IMG/VR virus record: IMGVR_UViG_3300042691_016530
Coordinates: 1-28,961 of that record
Origin: a virus
Strand: one strand, 5' to 3'
Length of the DNA: 28,961 nt
Below, one piece after another: positions 9,152 to 15,011 of the stretch; the first letter of the stretch is position 1; each line of letters opens with the position of its first letter. The notes beneath the pieces are model-generated. The model ran no database searches and was not told the origin of the DNA. It was given only the letters and a program-made list of their open reading frames with translations. The position numbers and the translations under genes were made by a program.

Positions 9152-9652
9152 ATGCAATATGACCAACTAGGCAATGTAATCTATCAAGAAAAAGATATAT
9201 TTGATTTAATATACTCTAATAAGGTAGATTACCTTCCAGAAATCCTGATAGAAAAAACAACTAGCACACAACAGCTAGAAACTCACGCTGAACTAAACTT
9301 AAAATTGTTTGAGCAATTGGATGTCGATCAAACACAATTTGACGCAATGTGCCAGACTGATTGGTTTATGCCCGACGAATATCGAAATATGGATATAGAA
9401 GGATTTCTAGTAAACCAATGTCCTAAACAAAATTACCAACGGCTTATAGAAGAATTACAAGAATTTCGATCAAGAAATATGATAGATATTCTACGTGTAC
9501 TTAAATATGTAGTAGATACATTACGTGATAAAAATGTATTATGGGGAGTGGGCAGGGGAAGTAGTGTAGCCAGTTATGCGCTATTTTTAATAGGCGTACA
9601 CAAAATCGACAGTGTTAAATACGATTTAGACTGGCGAGAATTTTTAAGATAA
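9152..9652 (+). CDS. DNA polymerase III alpha (DnaE) palm-like fragment protein
   Basis: 166 residues. The last ~75 residues resemble the part of bacterial DnaE that precedes the catalytic aspartates: an amphipathic helix pair (NYQRLIEELQEF...), then WGVGRGSSVASYALFLIG, which matches the DnaE block GPGRGSxAGSLVAYxLxI, then the I-D-x-x-x-Y-D-L...FL block. In real DnaE this is followed at once by NPER..PDxDxDF, which holds two catalytic Asp residues. Here the protein stops at WREFLR, so these residues, the PHP domain, fingers and tau-binding parts are all missing. It therefore cannot be a polymerase by itself. Inference: a domesticated palm fragment, perhaps binding DNA, dNTP or a replisome partner. 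The N-terminal half is unrecognised. No Shine-Dalgarno. Confidence 0.7.
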   Translation: MQYDQLGNVIYQEKDIFDLIYSNKVDYLPEILIEKTTSTQQLETHAELNLKLFEQLDVDQTQFDAMCQTDWFMPDEYRNMDIEGFLVNQCPKQNYQRLIEELQEFRSRNMIDILRVLKYVVDTLRDKNVLWGVGRGSSVASYALFLIGVHKIDSVKYDLDWREFLR

Positions 9653-9677
9653 GTACATATATAACAGGAGAGCTATT

Positions 9678-9887
9678 ATGGCGCAAAGACAAACTTATAG
9701 AACTATGCAAGGTAAAGAAATTGACCTTGATAAATTACGCAACAGAAATGAAACTGTTCTTGCTGTGGGTAATGCCCGAGTAAATGCCCGTGGTGACGAA
9801 ATTGGTCCGGGTGGCAAAATTATTCGTAAGCGTGAAGATGTTATGGCAGAATACTACACTGGCCGTCCACAGCCCAAAGACGAATAA
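9678..9887 (+). CDS. Small conserved phage protein, unknown function
   Basis: 69 residues, with a strong Shine-Dalgarno (CAGGAGAG). The protein is polar and basic, with GKEIDLDKLRNRNET near the start, a glycine/proline turn GPGGKIIRKRED in the middle and a disordered acidic/proline tail. I recall similar proteins in marine T4-like phages with no assigned role. No catalytic motif or membrane segment. It sits between the DnaE-like fragment and the co-chaperonin gene, with a 9-base gap to the latter. Confidence 0.7.
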   Translation: MAQRQTYRTMQGKEIDLDKLRNRNETVLAVGNARVNARGDEIGPGGKIIRKREDVMAEYYTGRPQPKDE

Positions 9888-9896
9888 GAGGCTTAC

Positions 9897-10280
9897 ATGA
9901 ATGTTGTAAAAGGAAAACTGAGACCGTTACGTGATAATGTATTGGTAACAGATATGAGTTTTGAAGAACAGACTACAGCTAGTGGTATTGTTATTCAAAG
10001 TGACGATGGTAAAAGTCACGGAATTAAACCTAGGTGGGCCCGTGTATGGGCAATAGGTCCAGAACAAAAAGATGTACAAGTAGGTGAATGGATTTGTATC
10101 GAACATGGTAGATGGACTCGAGGCGTTAAAATAGACGACAACGGTGTAGAGATTGTTATTAGGCGTGTTGAGCCTGTTTCAATTATGCTTCAAGCAGATG
10201 AAAAACCTAATGATTTGTACATTGGCGAAGAATTTAATTCTAGCCCAACTAGCAATATTAAACCAGACGACTTCCTATGA
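9897..10280 (+). CDS. groES: GroES-like co-chaperonin (T4 gp31-type functional analogue)
   Basis: 127 residues. The start KLRPLRDNVLV matches the first strand of GroES, and TASGIVIQ at about 27-34 matches the mobile loop whose hydrophobic tripeptide (IVL in E. coli, IVI here) docks on GroEL. GDxI/GEWICIEHGRW then gives the second half of the beta barrel. The family caps GroEL; T4 gp31 and related phage co-chaperonins replace GroES so that the capsid protein can fold. About 30 extra C-terminal residues, polar and probably disordered, extend beyond the normal GroES length of about 97. It overlaps the next gene by ATGA. Fold assignment is good; the requirement for capsid folding is inferred from the T4 case. 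Confidence 0.85.
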   Translation: MNVVKGKLRPLRDNVLVTDMSFEEQTTASGIVIQSDDGKSHGIKPRWARVWAIGPEQKDVQVGEWICIEHGRWTRGVKIDDNGVEIVIRRVEPVSIMLQADEKPNDLYIGEEFNSSPTSNIKPDDFL

Positions 10281-10666
10281 ACCCTTTTAGAGACCAAGAA
10301 AAATTTATGCGGGCCTGCGACCAAAGTGTTGACGGCGATGAGAAACAATTTGATATGTATTTGGACCTAATTAGGGAAGAATATAAAGAGTTGTTAGTGG
10401 CGCAAGGGCTCGATGACAATCACAAACGAGTAAAAGAAGCAGATCCGGTTGAGACACTAGATGCTCTAATTGATATCATTGTGGTTACAATCGGCGCTAT
10501 ACACTCAGCAGGCTACGATGCTGAAGGCGCTTGGAAAGAAGTTATGAGTACAAACTTTGCCAAGATTGATAAAGAAACAGGCAAAGTTCGTAAACGAGAA
10601 GATGGTAAGGTATTGAAACCCATAGGGTGGGTGCCGCCAGAGTTGGCTCCTTTTGTGAGCAAGTAA
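10277..10666 (+). CDS. MazG/PRA-PH-like nucleoside triphosphate pyrophosphohydrolase
   Basis: 129 residues, all-alpha. The metal-binding pattern of the all-alpha NTP pyrophosphatase superfamily is visible as IREEYKELL near residue 33 and ETLDALIDIIVVTIGAI near residue 60 (E-x-x-D type). The C-terminal segment GKVLKPIGWVPPEL is typical of the phosphoribosyl-ATP-pyrophosphohydrolase-like phage proteins of this group. The family hydrolyses (d)NTPs to monophosphates plus pyrophosphate and is used for nucleotide-pool cleansing or, in cyanophages, proposed to alter alarmone levels. The substrate here is unknown. It starts inside the ATGA overlap with the co-chaperonin gene and is the last gene before a hairpin terminator. 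Confidence 0.82.
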   Translation: MNPFRDQEKFMRACDQSVDGDEKQFDMYLDLIREEYKELLVAQGLDDNHKRVKEADPVETLDALIDIIVVTIGAIHSAGYDAEGAWKEVMSTNFAKIDKETGKVRKREDGKVLKPIGWVPPELAPFVSK

Positions 10667-10669
10667 CTC

Positions 10670-10697
10670 AAAGGGTCTAGACAGACCCTTTCTTTTT
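10670..10697 (+). terminator. Rho-independent terminator after the MazG-like gene
   Basis: A perfect 9-bp stem AAAGGGTCT / AGACCCTTT (10670-10678 with 10683-10691) with a four-base AGAC loop is followed by the T-rich run CTTTTTCT. It lies three bases after the stop codon. The -35 element of the next promoter is embedded in its loop. Confidence 0.88.
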
Positions 10698-10706
10698 CTG
10701 TATAAT
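10678..10706 (+). promoter_or_regulatory. Sigma70-like promoter nested in the terminator hairpin
   Basis: TAGACA (10678-10683; one mismatch to TTGACA), a 17-base spacer and a perfect TATAAT (10701-10706). The predicted start of transcription six bases beyond the -10 falls on the A of the ATG at 10713, and there is no Shine-Dalgarno, so the transcript is probably leaderless. It would drive the replication/nucleotide operon up to 13562. Confidence 0.75.
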
Positions 10707-10712
10707 AAACGT

Positions 10713-10973
10713 ATGGCCGACTTGTTTAAGACTAAAGAAGAAGCTCGTGCGTTTTTACGCAGGGTAATGGGTCCTCCACGGAAGACTCTAGAAGGAAAAG
10801 AAAAAGAACGAATTCTATTACTATTATCAGTAATGGAACCATTTAAGGAAACAAATAATCAACGTAGTTGGACCAGCTACTTCTTAATAGGTGAAACCGA
10901 ATATCATGTCACTTCATGGCCAAATTCGGATGATCCCAATGTTGAGGAGTTACTGCCAGAGGACGACGAATGA
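10713..10973 (+). CDS. Small protein of unknown function, first gene of the replication operon
   Basis: 86 residues with no recognised domain. The N-terminal half is helical and basic (KTKEEARAFLRRVMGPP), the middle has a short strand region (SWTSYFLIGETEYHV) and the end is very acidic (EELLPEDDE). It begins right at the predicted transcription start of the promoter at 10678-10706 and overlaps the next gene by ATGA. Its position as first, leaderless gene under a host-type promoter suggests early expression. Function not inferred. Confidence 0.7.
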   Translation: MADLFKTKEEARAFLRRVMGPPRKTLEGKEKERILLLLSVMEPFKETNNQRSWTSYFLIGETEYHVTSWPNSDDPNVEELLPEDDE

Positions 10974-11380
10974 AAGTAGGATTCACCTGTTCAACATTTG
11001 ATTTATTACACGCTGGGCATGTTAGTATGCTTCGAGAAGCCAAAGAGCAATGCGACTATCTTATCTGCGGTTTACAATTTGATCCTAGCATAGACCGTGC
11101 TAATAAAAATAGTCCAATTCAAACTGTGGTAGAACGCTACACACAATTAAACGCTGTAAAATATGTTGATGAAATTATTCCATATTCGACAGAGAAAGAC
11201 CTAGAAGACATCTTGGAAATGTATCATATAGATGTTAGAATACTAGGAGAGGAATACAGAGATAAAGATTTCACTGGCAAGGATATTTGTCGAAAACGTG
11301 GAATCCAATTACATTTTAATAAACGTGATCATAGATTTAGCAGTAGCAATTTAAGAAAACGTGTATCAGAAAAGGATTAA
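10970..11380 (+). CDS. Glycerol-3-phosphate cytidylyltransferase-like (TagD-type) nucleotidyltransferase
   Basis: 136 residues, the normal length for TagD-type enzymes (about 130). The signature HAGH at residues 14-17 sits in FDLLHAGHVSMLREA, and the C-terminal FSSSNLRKRV corresponds to the family's second nucleotide-binding motif (ISSTxLRxR). EYRDKDFTGKD near 95 matches the loop seen in the cytidylyltransferase family. The family transfers CMP from CTP onto a phosphorylated alcohol such as glycerol 3-phosphate, giving an activated precursor for surface polymers or phospholipids. The substrate cannot be read here; an adenylyltransferase is an alternative. Joined by ATGA to the gene before, with a 2-base gap to the one after. 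Confidence 0.85.
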   Translation: MKVGFTCSTFDLLHAGHVSMLREAKEQCDYLICGLQFDPSIDRANKNSPIQTVVERYTQLNAVKYVDEIIPYSTEKDLEDILEMYHIDVRILGEEYRDKDFTGKDICRKRGIQLHFNKRDHRFSSSNLRKRVSEKD

Positions 11381-11382
11381 TA

Positions 11383-11649
11383 ATGATTGATAACAATGAT
11401 AACAAGTGCCCTATCTGCGGCGATGTTTATTCACCCACTTGCGACTACAACCAGGGCCGATGCCCTAACCATCCTCCCATGATTAAAATTCAACCTAAAG
11501 ATACAAGCAAGGGACATTTTTATGTTAGTCTTGCTAAGAGTGCCATTCGAATTGTAGCAGGTGGCTGTTTGATTACAGGCAACCTGCTAATGGCAGGCGT
11601 CTGTTTTATTATGGCAGAAGTATTGGGCATTGTAGAGGAGTTAGTATGA
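11383..11649 (+). CDS. Small zinc-ribbon-like protein with C-terminal membrane hairpin
   Basis: 88 residues. The N-terminus has paired cysteines CPIC (9-12), then C at about 20 and C at about 27 next to PNHPP, consistent with a small zinc ribbon. Residues ~50-85 (SAIRIVAGGCLITGNLLMAGVCFIMAEVLGI) are hydrophobic and long enough for one membrane helix or a tight hairpin. Shine-Dalgarno AAGGA. It overlaps the next gene by ATGA. No known family recognised; it might tether a replication or nucleotide enzyme to the membrane, which is speculation from topology. Confidence 0.65.
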   Translation: MIDNNDNKCPICGDVYSPTCDYNQGRCPNHPPMIKIQPKDTSKGHFYVSLAKSAIRIVAGGCLITGNLLMAGVCFIMAEVLGIVEELV

Positions 11650-11870
11650 GCGAACGAATTAAAGAACTAGCAATAGAGTGCTATAACCCTTACAGCAACT
11701 TCGACCATGAAAAGTTTGCTGACTTGATTATCGACGATGTATTAGCTATACTAGCAGATGAGAAAAACTTTAACAAATGTGTCTATACCACTTTTGATTT
11801 AGCGCAGGGTCAATGTGTTGCTAAAGAACTTATTAACAAAATAAAAGACCATTTCAAGGATACACAATGA
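11646..11870 (+). CDS. Small helical protein of unknown function
   Basis: 74 residues with ATGA overlaps at both ends, between the zinc-ribbon membrane protein and the clamp loader. It is predicted helical with an aromatic/acidic YNPYSNFDHEKF segment near residue 14 and three cysteines (12, 45, 57). I recall similar short proteins in many phages, often near replication genes, without a known role. No catalytic motif. Confidence 0.65.
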   Translation: MSERIKELAIECYNPYSNFDHEKFADLIIDDVLAILADEKNFNKCVYTTFDLAQGQCVAKELINKIKDHFKDTQ

Positions 11871-12793
11871 AAGAACTATGGGTTGAAAAGTATCGTCCCG
11901 ATACACTAGACGGGTACGTATTTAAAGACGAACATCAGAAATCTCAAATAGAAAACTGGATCAAGGAAGGCAGTATTCCGCATTTACTGTTTAGTGGAAA
12001 TGCCGGAGTGGGTAAAACTACTCTAGCAAAGATCCTTGTTAACATGCTAGATGTACAGGATACTGATGTGCTTTCAGTAAACGCCAGTAAAGACGGTAGA
12101 AAGATTGATTGGTTACGTGATAAGCTAGAAGGTTTCTGCCAAACTATGCCGTTTGGCGATTTCAAAGTTGTCATTCTAGATGAGGCAGACTATCTTAATC
12201 CAACAAGTGTACAGCCCGCATTGCGTAACTTGATGGAAGATTACAGTCACAGTGTTAGATTCATTCTAACTTGTAACTATCCTAATCGTATTATTACACC
12301 ACTACACAGTAGGTGTCAGAAATTACATATTGAAAAAACTGACATTACAGAATTTACAGCAAGAGCAGCTACTATTCTAGTAGAAGAAAATGTTGAATTT
12401 GACTTGGATACGCTAGATACTTTTGTTAAAGCTACTTACCCAGACCTTCGTAAATGTATTAACAATATCCAAATGAACAGTTTAGACGGTAAATTACAAA
12501 GCGCTGAGTCGGACGAAAGCACACTTGATTATAGAATCGAAATGGTCGAGCTTTTCAAGAAAGGCAAAATTAACGAAGCACGTAAAATCTTGTGTAGTCA
12601 AGCTCGACCAGAGGAGATGGAAGAGATCTATCGCTGGATGTATGACAACATTGATTTGTTTGGTAAGGACGACCATACTAAAGATAGCGCAGTCTTAATT
12701 ATCAAGCAGGGTTTGGTGGACCATGCGCTAGTTAGCGATGCCGAGATTAACCTATCAGCAACACTTATTAGATTAGCGAGGATTAACGAATGA
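11867..12793 (+). CDS. 44: Sliding-clamp loader ATPase subunit (T4 gp44 / RFC-small type)
   Basis: 308 residues, AAA+ ATPase. It begins with the RFC/gp44 hallmark [14 protein letters not shown], followed by Walker [10 protein letters not shown] (44-52), Walker [11 protein letters not shown] (101-110), sensor-1 Asn137 in TCNYPN and the SRC motif (148-150) with its arginine finger. In T4 four gp44 subunits plus one gp62 load the gp45 clamp onto DNA for the replicative polymerase and for late transcription. Length is close to T4 gp44 (319). The partner gene 62, which normally follows gene 44 in T4-like phages, is not here; a ferredoxin gene occupies that place. ATGA overlaps on both sides. Confidence 0.93.
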   Translation: MKELWVEKYRPDTLDGYVFKDEHQKSQIENWIKEGSIPHLLFSGNAGVGKTTLAKILVNMLDVQDTDVLSVNASKDGRKIDWLRDKLEGFCQTMPFGDFKVVILDEADYLNPTSVQPALRNLMEDYSHSVRFILTCNYPNRIITPLHSRCQKLHIEKTDITEFTARAATILVEENVEFDLDTLDTFVKATYPDLRKCINNIQMNSLDGKLQSAESDESTLDYRIEMVELFKKGKINEARKILCSQARPEEMEEIYRWMYDNIDLFGKDDHTKDSAVLIIKQGLVDHALVSDAEINLSATLIRLARINE

Positions 12794-13113
12794 CCTACTT
12801 AGTTACTGAAAATTGTATTAAATGTAAACATACCGATTGTGTAGACGTATGTCCAGTTGACTGTTTCTACGAAGGACCTAACTTCTTAGCAATCAACCCC
12901 GATGAGTGTATCGATTGTGCGGTGTGTGTACCCGAATGTCCAATCGATGCTATTGTGCCTGACAACGACACTACCATAAATGTAATCGAGTGGACTAACT
13001 TAAACAGACGTCTGAGTAAAAAGTGGCCCAACATTACCAAAAAGAAAGCAGCATTACCTGACGCTGCCGAGTGGAAAGATAAACCTAATAAACTTGATCT
13101 TCTAGAAGAATGA
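12790..13113 (+). CDS. fdxA: 7Fe ferredoxin, FdxA type
   Basis: 107 residues, the normal FdxA length. The Cys pattern at 9, 12, 17, 21, 25, 40, 43, 46 and 50 reproduces, shifted by one, the nine cysteines of Azotobacter ferredoxin I (8, 11, 16, 20, 24, 39, 42, 45, 49), which bind one [3Fe-4S] and one [4Fe-4S] cluster. [19 protein letters not shown] and [10 protein letters not shown] are close to proteobacterial FdxA. The C-terminal region ([18 protein letters not shown]) is also of that family, so this is the whole protein and not only a clostridial-type domain. It is a cytoplasmic one-electron carrier. It overlaps the clamp loader and dCMP deaminase genes by ATGA, so it is a translated part of the operon. 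Inference: acquired from a proteobacterial host as an auxiliary metabolic gene; its redox partner is unknown. Confidence 0.93.
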   Translation: MTYLVTENCIKCKHTDCVDVCPVDCFYEGPNFLAINPDECIDCAVCVPECPIDAIVPDNDTTINVIEWTNLNRRLSKKWPNITKKKAALPDAAEWKDKPNKLDLLEE

Positions 13114-13562
13114 AACAAAAGTTTGTAAATGCCTACATGGATGTTGCTGAACGGTTTGCTGAATTAAGTTCAGCACGTAGACTTCATGTAGGTGCTATTG
13201 TAGTTAAAGATGATAGAATTATCTCTATTGGCTATAATGGTATGCCCGCTGGTTGGGACAATGATTGTGAATATAAACATTATAAAATAGACGGCTTTCT
13301 AGTAGACGACGACGGATGTTATGAACTTAAAACTAGACCAGAGGTATTACATGCTGAAACAAATGCAATTGCCAAGTTGGCTAAGTCTAACGAATCTGGT
13401 TTGGGTGCTACTATGTTTATTACCCATGCTCCATGTTTGGACTGTGCCAAACTTATCTACCAAAGTGGTATTAGCAGTGTTCTATACAGGAACACTTATA
13501 GAGATACTAGTGGTATTGCGTTTCTCGAGAAATCGGGCGTAGAGATCACACAAGTAGAGTAA
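13110..13562 (+). CDS. cd: dCMP deaminase
   Basis: 150 residues. The zinc/catalytic signature HAETNA (81-86; His81, Glu83) and PCLDC (108-112; Cys109, Cys112) define the cytidine/deoxycytidylate deaminase family, and GYNGMPAG (41-48) is typical of dCMP deaminases. The enzyme converts dCMP to dUMP, feeding thymidylate synthesis for phage DNA. It is somewhat shorter than the T4 enzyme (193 residues). Last gene of the operon; the stop is followed after one base by a bidirectional terminator shared with phoH. Its place beside clamp loader, NTP pyrophosphohydrolase and other nucleotide genes fits. Confidence 0.93.
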   Translation: MKQKFVNAYMDVAERFAELSSARRLHVGAIVVKDDRIISIGYNGMPAGWDNDCEYKHYKIDGFLVDDDGCYELKTRPEVLHAETNAIAKLAKSNESGLGATMFITHAPCLDCAKLIYQSGISSVLYRNTYRDTSGIAFLEKSGVEITQVE

Positions 13563-13563
13563 C

Positions 13564-13591
13564 AAAAAAAGGACCCGAAGGTCCTTTTTTT
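13564..13591. terminator. Bidirectional terminator between dCMP deaminase and phoH
   Basis: A perfect 12-bp inverted repeat, A7-GGACC / GGTCC-T7, with the four-base loop CGAA (13576-13579). Read on the plus strand it ends in seven T; read on the minus strand it also ends in seven T and has a C(UUCG)G tetraloop. It begins one base after the dCMP deaminase stop and overlaps the phoH stop codon at 13590-13592. Confidence 0.95.
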
Positions 13592-14309
13592 AATCTCCGT
13601 ATACTGAAAGTACTTCCCTCACAGCATCATGTCGTTCGATATCCTTATGATCGAATCGCACTACTTCTATGTGATTTAATTTTGGATGAGCTTTAAGCAA
13701 GTTACAAAAATCAACAAGACCGTTGTCCTTAACACGGTCTGCTTGTGCTAGGTCGCCGGTAACGACCATTCTGCTGTTTTCACCGAGTCTAGTTAACAGC
13801 ATTTTCATTTGATTTTGTGTGGCATTTTGCATTTCGTCCGCTATAACGTAAGCATTCTTAAACGTGCGGCCGCGCATATATGCGAGCGGGCTTATTTCGA
13901 CAATGCCTTCATAGAGCATATTTTCTATATCCTTTTGTTGATAATATTCACCTAACACATCGAATATAGGTCTAGTCCAAGGTGCCATTTTTTCATTTAG
14001 CGTACCTGGCAAGAATCCTAGATCTTCATCGACGGAAACTGCGGGTCTGGTCACTATGATTTTATCCACTAGTCCTTCCTGATACATTTTAATACCATTT
14101 TGTACAGCAAGTAAAGTTTTACCCGTGCCAGCAGGCCCGATGGCAAAAACAATGCTTTTGCTGTCGTCTTGTAGCTTTTGTAGGTAATTCTCTTGGTTTC
14201 TGTTGCGTGGCAACAGCGTTACTCTATGCTTCTTTTGAGGCGCATGTGTATGGAAATCAATCACGTTAACATTCGAAGTAAAACGTTTTTTCACTCGGTT
14301 TTTACTCAT
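13590..14309 (-). CDS. phoH: PhoH-like ATPase
   Basis: 239 residues, the only minus-strand gene of the window. Walker A GPAGTGKT at 58-65, PAVSVDEDLGFLPG in the middle and the PhoH Walker B signature ADEMQNAT are all present, followed by the RLGENSRMVVTGD block. PhoH proteins are cytoplasmic P-loop ATPases, sometimes linked to RNA remodelling; phoH is common in marine phages, where its role in infection remains unclear. A basic N-terminal extension (about 35 residues, His/Lys/Arg-rich) precedes the ATPase core. Good Shine-Dalgarno GGGAG. The leader contains a 12-bp hairpin directly after a late-promoter-like motif. Confidence 0.93.
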   Translation of the reverse strand: MSKNRVKKRFTSNVNVIDFHTHAPQKKHRVTLLPRNRNQENYLQKLQDDSKSIVFAIGPAGTGKTLLAVQNGIKMYQEGLVDKIIVTRPAVSVDEDLGFLPGTLNEKMAPWTRPIFDVLGEYYQQKDIENMLYEGIVEISPLAYMRGRTFKNAYVIADEMQNATQNQMKMLLTRLGENSRMVVTGDLAQADRVKDNGLVDFCNLLKAHPKLNHIEVVRFDHKDIERHDAVREVLSVYGD

Positions 14310-14334
14310 TAAGTTTCTCCCACTTTAGTAAGCA

Positions 14335-14362
14335 GGACTGTAGGGACCGTTTCCTACAGTCC
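14335..14362 (-). other. Hairpin in the phoH 5' leader
   Basis: A 10-bp perfect inverted repeat GGACTGTAGG / CCTACAGTCC (14335-14344 with 14353-14362), extendable by one G-U and one A-U pair to leave a four-base loop. It lies between phoH and the divergent gene at 14454, about 25 bases before the phoH start. No T tract follows on either strand, so it is not a terminator. Confidence 0.8.
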
Positions 14363-14368
14363 CGCATA

Positions 14369-14376
14369 GTATTTAA
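14369..14376 (-). promoter_or_regulatory. Putative late promoter for phoH (TTAAATAC on the minus strand)
   Basis: On the minus strand TTAAATAC is identical to the motif upstream of 3475. Counting 6-7 bases on puts the transcription start at about 14362, exactly the first base of the leader hairpin. Motif-based call only. Confidence 0.45.
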
Positions 14377-14419
14377 GACATTTGGCAAAAAGTAATATGA
14401 TAAGATATGATTTAAGCTT

Positions 14420-14428
14420 CGATAAATA
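14420..14428 (+). promoter_or_regulatory. Putative T4-like late promoter (CGATAAATA)
   Basis: CGATAAATA lies 25 bases before the ATG at 14454, in the intergenic region divergent from phoH. The same 9-mer recurs at 22836-22844 and 27816-27824, each time upstream of a gene. A Shine-Dalgarno AGGAAG follows. Confidence 0.6.
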
Positions 14429-14453
14429 AGTATAGAAGTTTCTAGGAAGAAAT

Positions 14454-15011
14454 ATGCTTGATATTTTAGACGTTATTAAAAACGTGGAGTCCATTTATTC
14501 TGCTAATACCAGTTTAGGTCAACTCAAGGATTTCGAAAGAGTGCTTGACGAAATGGATATGTACGTATATAAAAATTGGCAAGACGGTGAACTTGCGGAA
14601 GGCCCTATTTTGGAAAGGCATTGGATCAGCGCCAGTTTTATGTGGCCCATAGACAAAATGCCTGATCCTATGGCAGGCAAACGATTGCTCGACTACGGTT
14701 GTAAAGTTCGATACAAAAAATCAATGTTGATAGAACCTAGACAAGTTAAAACTCCAGAGGACCTACGTCCTAATACGCAAAAAGGTAAATTGGATCGTAA
14801 GCCTGTATGGTTAGTAGAAATTGTTATGCCGAGAAAACTAGTTGAAGATACATTTAACGGTTACATGACCAAAATGAGAGAACATATGGGCATAGGAAAA
14901 ACAGAAGGTCAACAACCTGCTCCAGCAGAACCGGCAGATAACGCACAAGTAGAACCAGCAGCGCCAGCAGCGCCAGCAGCAGGAGGAGCTCCAAGTGTCC
15001 CAGCAGTTTAA
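14454..15011 (+). CDS. Conserved phage protein of unknown function, Ala/Pro-rich tail
   Basis: 185 residues. Residues 1-145 look like a folded alpha/beta domain (start LDILDVIKNVESIYSANTS; core KPVWLVEIVMPRKLVEDTF). From about 150 the chain is a low-complexity Pro/Ala/Gln tail (PAEPADNAQVEP, then repeated APAAP). Shine-Dalgarno AGGAAG, late-type promoter 25 bases upstream. It overlaps the next gene by 17 bases. I recall a pair like this in marine T4-like phages but no function. Late promoter and position hint at a structural or assembly role. Confidence 0.7.
   Translation: MLDILDVIKNVESIYSANTSLGQLKDFERVLDEMDMYVYKNWQDGELAEGPILERHWISASFMWPIDKMPDPMAGKRLLDYGCKVRYKKSMLIEPRQVKTPEDLRPNTQKGKLDRKPVWLVEIVMPRKLVEDTFNGYMTKMREHMGIGKTEGQQPAPAEPADNAQVEPAAPAAPAAGGAPSVPAV
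14981..14988 (+). promoter_or_regulatory. Ribosome binding site that fixes a GTG start
   Basis: AGGAGGAG, a near-perfect Shine-Dalgarno, lies six bases upstream of GTG at 14995 inside the preceding coding sequence. No ATG is available at suitable distance, so GTG is the start of the next gene. Confidence 0.75.

Noticed and set aside
9152-9652. Reading the DnaE-like gene as a broken polymerase
   Set aside because: There is no upstream or downstream remnant of PHP, fingers or catalytic Asp motifs, the next gene starts 25 bases later with its own strong Shine-Dalgarno, and the N-terminal half is not DnaE.
14335-14362. Terminator for phoH or the gene at 14454
   Set aside because: It lies upstream of both divergent genes, and no T tract follows on either strand.
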